Shown: in pieces, positions 44,876 through 46,990 of the stretch | Layout of the letters: each line of letters starts with the position of its first letter | Position numbering within the stretch: position 1 is the first letter of the stretch | Assembly (NCBI GenBank): GCA_017483985.1 | Contig: JAFUUB010000044.1 | Span: 1-46,990, forward strand | Length of the DNA stretch: 46,990 nucleotides | Reading direction: 5' to 3' | Source of the DNA: Bacteroidales bacterium | GTDB taxonomy: Bacteria > Bacteroidota > Bacteroidia > Bacteroidales > UBA932 | Translations under genes and position numbers: made by a program | The notes under the pieces: generated by a model | The model's input: the letters and a program-made list of their open reading frames with translations, nothing else | Told to the model about the DNA's origin: nothing | Database searches by the model: none

Positions 44876-45880
44876 ATGAAAAGATTCCTTTCAGCTTTAT
44901 TCCTGTTACTGGCATCCGTGACACTCATACAGGCGCAGCCGGGCGGGGGAGACCGCCGGACGAAGGTGATCGTCGACAATGATTTCTGCGGCGATCCGGA
45001 CGGCGTTTTCGCCCTGGCGCAGCAGGTCCTTTCTGCGAATATCGACCTGCGGGGGATTATCGGCGCCCATCTGGGCGGAGGGAACGGTCCGATGGCGCGG
45101 GGCGACCAGGCGGCCGCTTCCGTGCAGAAAGCGCAGGAGATGCTTTCGGTCATGGGGTTGGATGGCGTTTTCCCGGTCGTTCCCGGTGCTTCTTCGAAGA
45201 TGACCGATCCTCTTACGCCTGCGGAGTCGGAGGGGGCGGGGCTGATCATCGACGAAGCCCGCCGGTGTTCGCCGGAGCAGCCGTTGTATGTCTGCATGGG
45301 CGGACCGCTGACCGACGTGGCGAGCGCGCTGCTGCTGGCTCCGGATATCGCTCCGAACCTCATCGTCATCTGGATCGGCGGGCAGGAGTATCCCTTCGGC
45401 CATCAGCAACCTTGGGGCGGCATCTCCGAAGTGGAGTATAACTTGAACCTGGATATCGCTGCCGGACGCTATCTGTTCAATGACAGCCCGGTCCGTTTGT
45501 GGCAGGTGCCGCGGGATGCCTACCGCAGCTGCCTCTACAGCTTTGCCAGCGCCGAGCGGTTTATCCGTCCGGCCGGAGCGCTCGGGGCGTGGCTGATGGA
45601 CAGCCTGGCGACTTGGCGCCGTTTCGCGCAGCGCGAGGTGTATGTGCTGGGCGACAGCCCTCTGGTATTGCTGTCCAGCCTGCAAACCTTCTTCGAGCCG
45701 GATACGGCTTCGTCTGATTTCACGGAGACGGCCGCTCCCGCCATTACGGAGGACGGAAAGTACGACTTCTCGAAGCCGGGGCGTACCATCCGGGTCTATA
45801 CCCGGCTGGACACGGCGCTAATGTTCAAGGATATGGAAGATAAAATCGCCCTTTGGGGCATGACATCGAATGCTAAATAA
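44876..45880 (+). CDS. Exported nucleoside-hydrolase-family protein
   Basis: The product has 334 residues with a signal peptide ending at LIQAQ. The N-terminal motif is VDNDFCGDPDGVFAL (Asp34, Asp36, Asp40, Asp42), a variant of the DTDxxxDDxxAL calcium site of inosine-uridine nucleoside hydrolases. MGGPLTDVA at about residue 142 and EVEYNLNLDIAAGRYLF at about 185 match further family blocks. In the late part LGDSPLVLL takes the place of the usual HDP-type motif, so the final active-site His is not obvious and specificity is doubtful. Export and position beside rhamnosidases suggest a substrate other than nucleosides. The last gene of the operon starts 7 bp downstream. Confidence 0.85.
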   Translation: MKRFLSALFLLLASVTLIQAQPGGGDRRTKVIVDNDFCGDPDGVFALAQQVLSANIDLRGIIGAHLGGGNGPMARGDQAAASVQKAQEMLSVMGLDGVFPVVPGASSKMTDPLTPAESEGAGLIIDEARRCSPEQPLYVCMGGPLTDVASALLLAPDIAPNLIVIWIGGQEYPFGHQQPWGGISEVEYNLNLDIAAGRYLFNDSPVRLWQVPRDAYRSCLYSFASAERFIRPAGALGAWLMDSLATWRRFAQREVYVLGDSPLVLLSSLQTFFEPDTASSDFTETAAPAITEDGKYDFSKPGRTIRVYTRLDTALMFKDMEDKIALWGMTSNAK

Positions 45881-45887
45881 AATGACT

Positions 45888-46751
45888 ATGAAGAGATTAT
45901 CGTTGATCATTGCGGCTTTGCTCATGGCATGGGCCGCTGCCGCGCAGCCGAGTGGCTGGCGGATGCCGCAGGCCCCGTCGGGGGACAACTTTGAAATGAA
46001 GGAAATCCATGTGGCGAGCGCCGGGAATGACCTGTATGGCGAAGCCTATATCCCGAAGGCTCCCGGAAAGCATCCGGCCATCATCCTGTCCCATGGCTAC
46101 GGCGGCTCCCATGCGGGGTTTTACAGCCTGATCCCCGATCTGGTCGCTGAAGGGTATGTCTGCTATTGCTATGATTTCGCCGGCGGCGGACGGGGCTCGA
46201 AGAGTACCGGGAAGAGCACGGATATGTCCATCTTCACGGAACGGGTGGACCTGCTGAACGTCCTGGAGGCAGTCCGCAGCTGGGATTGCGTGGATCCGGA
46301 CAAGGTCTTCCTGCTGGGCGAGAGCCAGGGCGGGTGCGTGTCCGCCATTACGGCTCCGCGGGTGCAGGACAAGGTCCGGGCGATCGTGCTGATCTATCCG
46401 GCCCTCTGCATCCCTGACGATGCCCGTGCCCTGTACAAGGCGGCGACGGACATCCCCGAGGAAATCAATTTCATGGGCCTGAACATCGGCAAGGCTTATT
46501 ATGAGCCGCTCCTGGATCCTTCCTACGATATCTATGCGGAGATCGCTCCGTTCAAAAAGGACGTCCTGATCGTACATGGTACGAACGACCAGCTGGTCAA
46601 GCCGGAATACTCCGCCCTGGCGACCAACGTCTACGCCAAGAGCGAGCTGCACCTGATCTTCGGTGCCGGCCACGGTTTCCATCAGCCCGAACAGCAACAG
46701 CTCTACAGCCAGTACGTCCGCGACTTCCTGAAACGGATGCTCGCCGAGTAA
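45888..46751 (+). CDS. Alpha/beta hydrolase, cinnamoyl-esterase-like
   Basis: The product has 287 residues from MKRLSLIIA; ATG 45882 would add two residues, and the frame back to 45870 overlaps the previous gene. A signal peptide ends at AAAAQ. The triad is Ser146 (GESQGG), Asp234 (HGTNDQLV) and His262 (AGHGFH), with oxyanion stretch LSHGYGGSH. The lid region, with YDFAGGGRGSKSTGKST followed by an acidic helix, resembles in outline the bacterial cinnamoyl/feruloyl esterases of the Lj0536 type, although dienelactone-hydrolase-like or acyl-sugar esterases remain possible. It closes the operon; an inverted repeat lies 22 bp downstream. Confidence 0.85.
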   Translation: MKRLSLIIAALLMAWAAAAQPSGWRMPQAPSGDNFEMKEIHVASAGNDLYGEAYIPKAPGKHPAIILSHGYGGSHAGFYSLIPDLVAEGYVCYCYDFAGGGRGSKSTGKSTDMSIFTERVDLLNVLEAVRSWDCVDPDKVFLLGESQGGCVSAITAPRVQDKVRAIVLIYPALCIPDDARALYKAATDIPEEINFMGLNIGKAYYEPLLDPSYDIYAEIAPFKKDVLIVHGTNDQLVKPEYSALATNVYAKSELHLIFGAGHGFHQPEQQQLYSQYVRDFLKRMLAE

Positions 46752-46772
46752 CTGTCATTCATTTAATTTACG

Positions 46773-46804
46773 AGTTGGTAATTTTCGACAGAAAGTTACC
46801 AACT
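46773..46804. promoter_or_regulatory. Inverted repeat before the HigA-like gene (operator, possibly also terminator)
   Basis: AGTTGGTAA (46773-46781) and TTACCAACT (46796-46804) are a perfect 9-bp inverted repeat with a 14-nt spacer. It overlaps the expected -33 region of the TATCTTTG promoter at 46820. That location fits self-repression by a HigA-type antitoxin. It may also act as a hairpin ending the preceding operon, as an AT-rich run follows. Confidence 0.5.
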
Positions 46805-46819
46805 TATTGTAATATTTTG

Positions 46820-46827
46820 TATCTTTG
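46820..46827 (+). promoter_or_regulatory. -7 promoter element for the HigA-like gene
   Basis: TATCTTTG is an exact TAnnTTTG match, 19 bp before the ATG at 46847. Confidence 0.55.
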
Positions 46828-46846
46828 TCGCAACTTATAATGTGAC

Positions 46847-46990
46847 ATGATTATGGAAACAAATAATAATGATGCAAGGTGCCTGAATGAGGTTGAGTTA
46901 TCATATGCTATCCATCCAGGAAGCGTATTGGGTGAAGAACTTAAATCCAGAGGAGTCAAGCAAGTTGATTTTGCAAAAAGAATAGGGATG
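46847..46990 (+). CDS. HigA-family addiction-module antitoxin/XRE regulator (partial, 5' end only)
   Basis: The frame is open from ATG 46847 (or 46853) to the window edge, giving 48 codons. After a short leader the sequence reads HPGSVLGEELKSRGVKQ then VDFAKRIGM, the opening of HigA-type (XRE HTH) antitoxins, in which the HPGxxLxEEL signature is typical. The HTH continues beyond the window. No HigB toxin gene lies just upstream, which is where it usually sits, so it may be downstream or absent. Base composition is much more AT-rich than the operon before it. Confidence 0.75.
   Translation, partial: MIMETNNNDARCLNEVELSYAIHPGSVLGEELKSRGVKQVDFAKRIGM

Noticed and set aside
42292..45369. A 1025-codon minus-strand open frame opposite the GH78 and nucleoside hydrolase genes
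   Set aside because: It spans two well-supported plus-strand genes and their junction and shows no protein-like composition.

Overview
The window is most likely a chromosomal stretch of a high-GC member of the Bacteroidales (phylum Bacteroidota). Supporting signs are a SusC/SusD pair, a hybrid two-component regulator (HTCS), Bacteroidota-type promoters (TAnnTTTG with a TTG about 20 nt upstream), almost no Shine-Dalgarno sequences, many lipoprotein signals and a DUF5723-like barrel protein. I cannot assign genus or species. No rRNA, tRNA or CRISPR array was seen.

Layout. (1) 1-2376, minus strand: a TauE/SafE-type permease cut by the window edge and an AspT/YidE-type transporter. (2) 2516-5834, plus: a secreted GH13 amylase-like enzyme and a type-B carboxylesterase whose 3' end runs into a 44-bp tandem repeat. 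(3) 5969-7449: a RAYT/Y1-type HUH transposase-like gene flanked by direct repeats, each ending in hairpin-forming 37-38-bp REP-like units. (4) 7568-8101: a small PNPOx-like lipoprotein. (5) 8098-12816, minus: an HTCS followed 3 bp later by a free-standing AraC regulator. (6) 13020-27465, plus: SusC, SusD, a GH106-like rhamnosidase, an old-yellow-enzyme/4Fe-4S ene-reductase-like flavoprotein, an OxlT-like MFS transporter, a lipoprotein joining a covalent-FMN-binding domain to a carboxylesterase, and a Tat-exported metallo-beta-lactamase-fold hydrolase. (7) 27466-30720, minus: a second GH106-like enzyme. (8) 30928-37640, plus: an alpha/beta hydrolase, a GH78-like rhamnosidase and a GH3 beta-glucosidase with an elaborate operator region. 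(9) 37754-46751, plus: a tightly packed seven-gene operon with an SGNH hydrolase, a lipoprotein, a DUF5723-like barrel, a DUF1593 protein, a GH78 rhamnosidase, a nucleoside-hydrolase-like protein and a second alpha/beta hydrolase. (10) 46847-end: the start of a HigA-like antitoxin.

How it may work. The locus is a polysaccharide-utilisation-like locus rich in alpha-L-rhamnosidases (two GH106-like, two GH78-like) and esterases (five), with one beta-glucosidase. Unusually, it also encodes an ene-reductase-like flavoprotein, an organic-anion antiporter-like MFS protein and an extracytoplasmic flavin-carrying esterase. My inference is that the substrate is a rhamnosylated and acylated plant product, either a pectic side chain or a phenolic/flavonoid/hydroxycinnamoyl glycoside. 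After deglycosylation and de-esterification, the freed unsaturated acid or aglycone would be imported and reduced. The substrate is not proven by sequence; the domain assignments and catalytic residues are.
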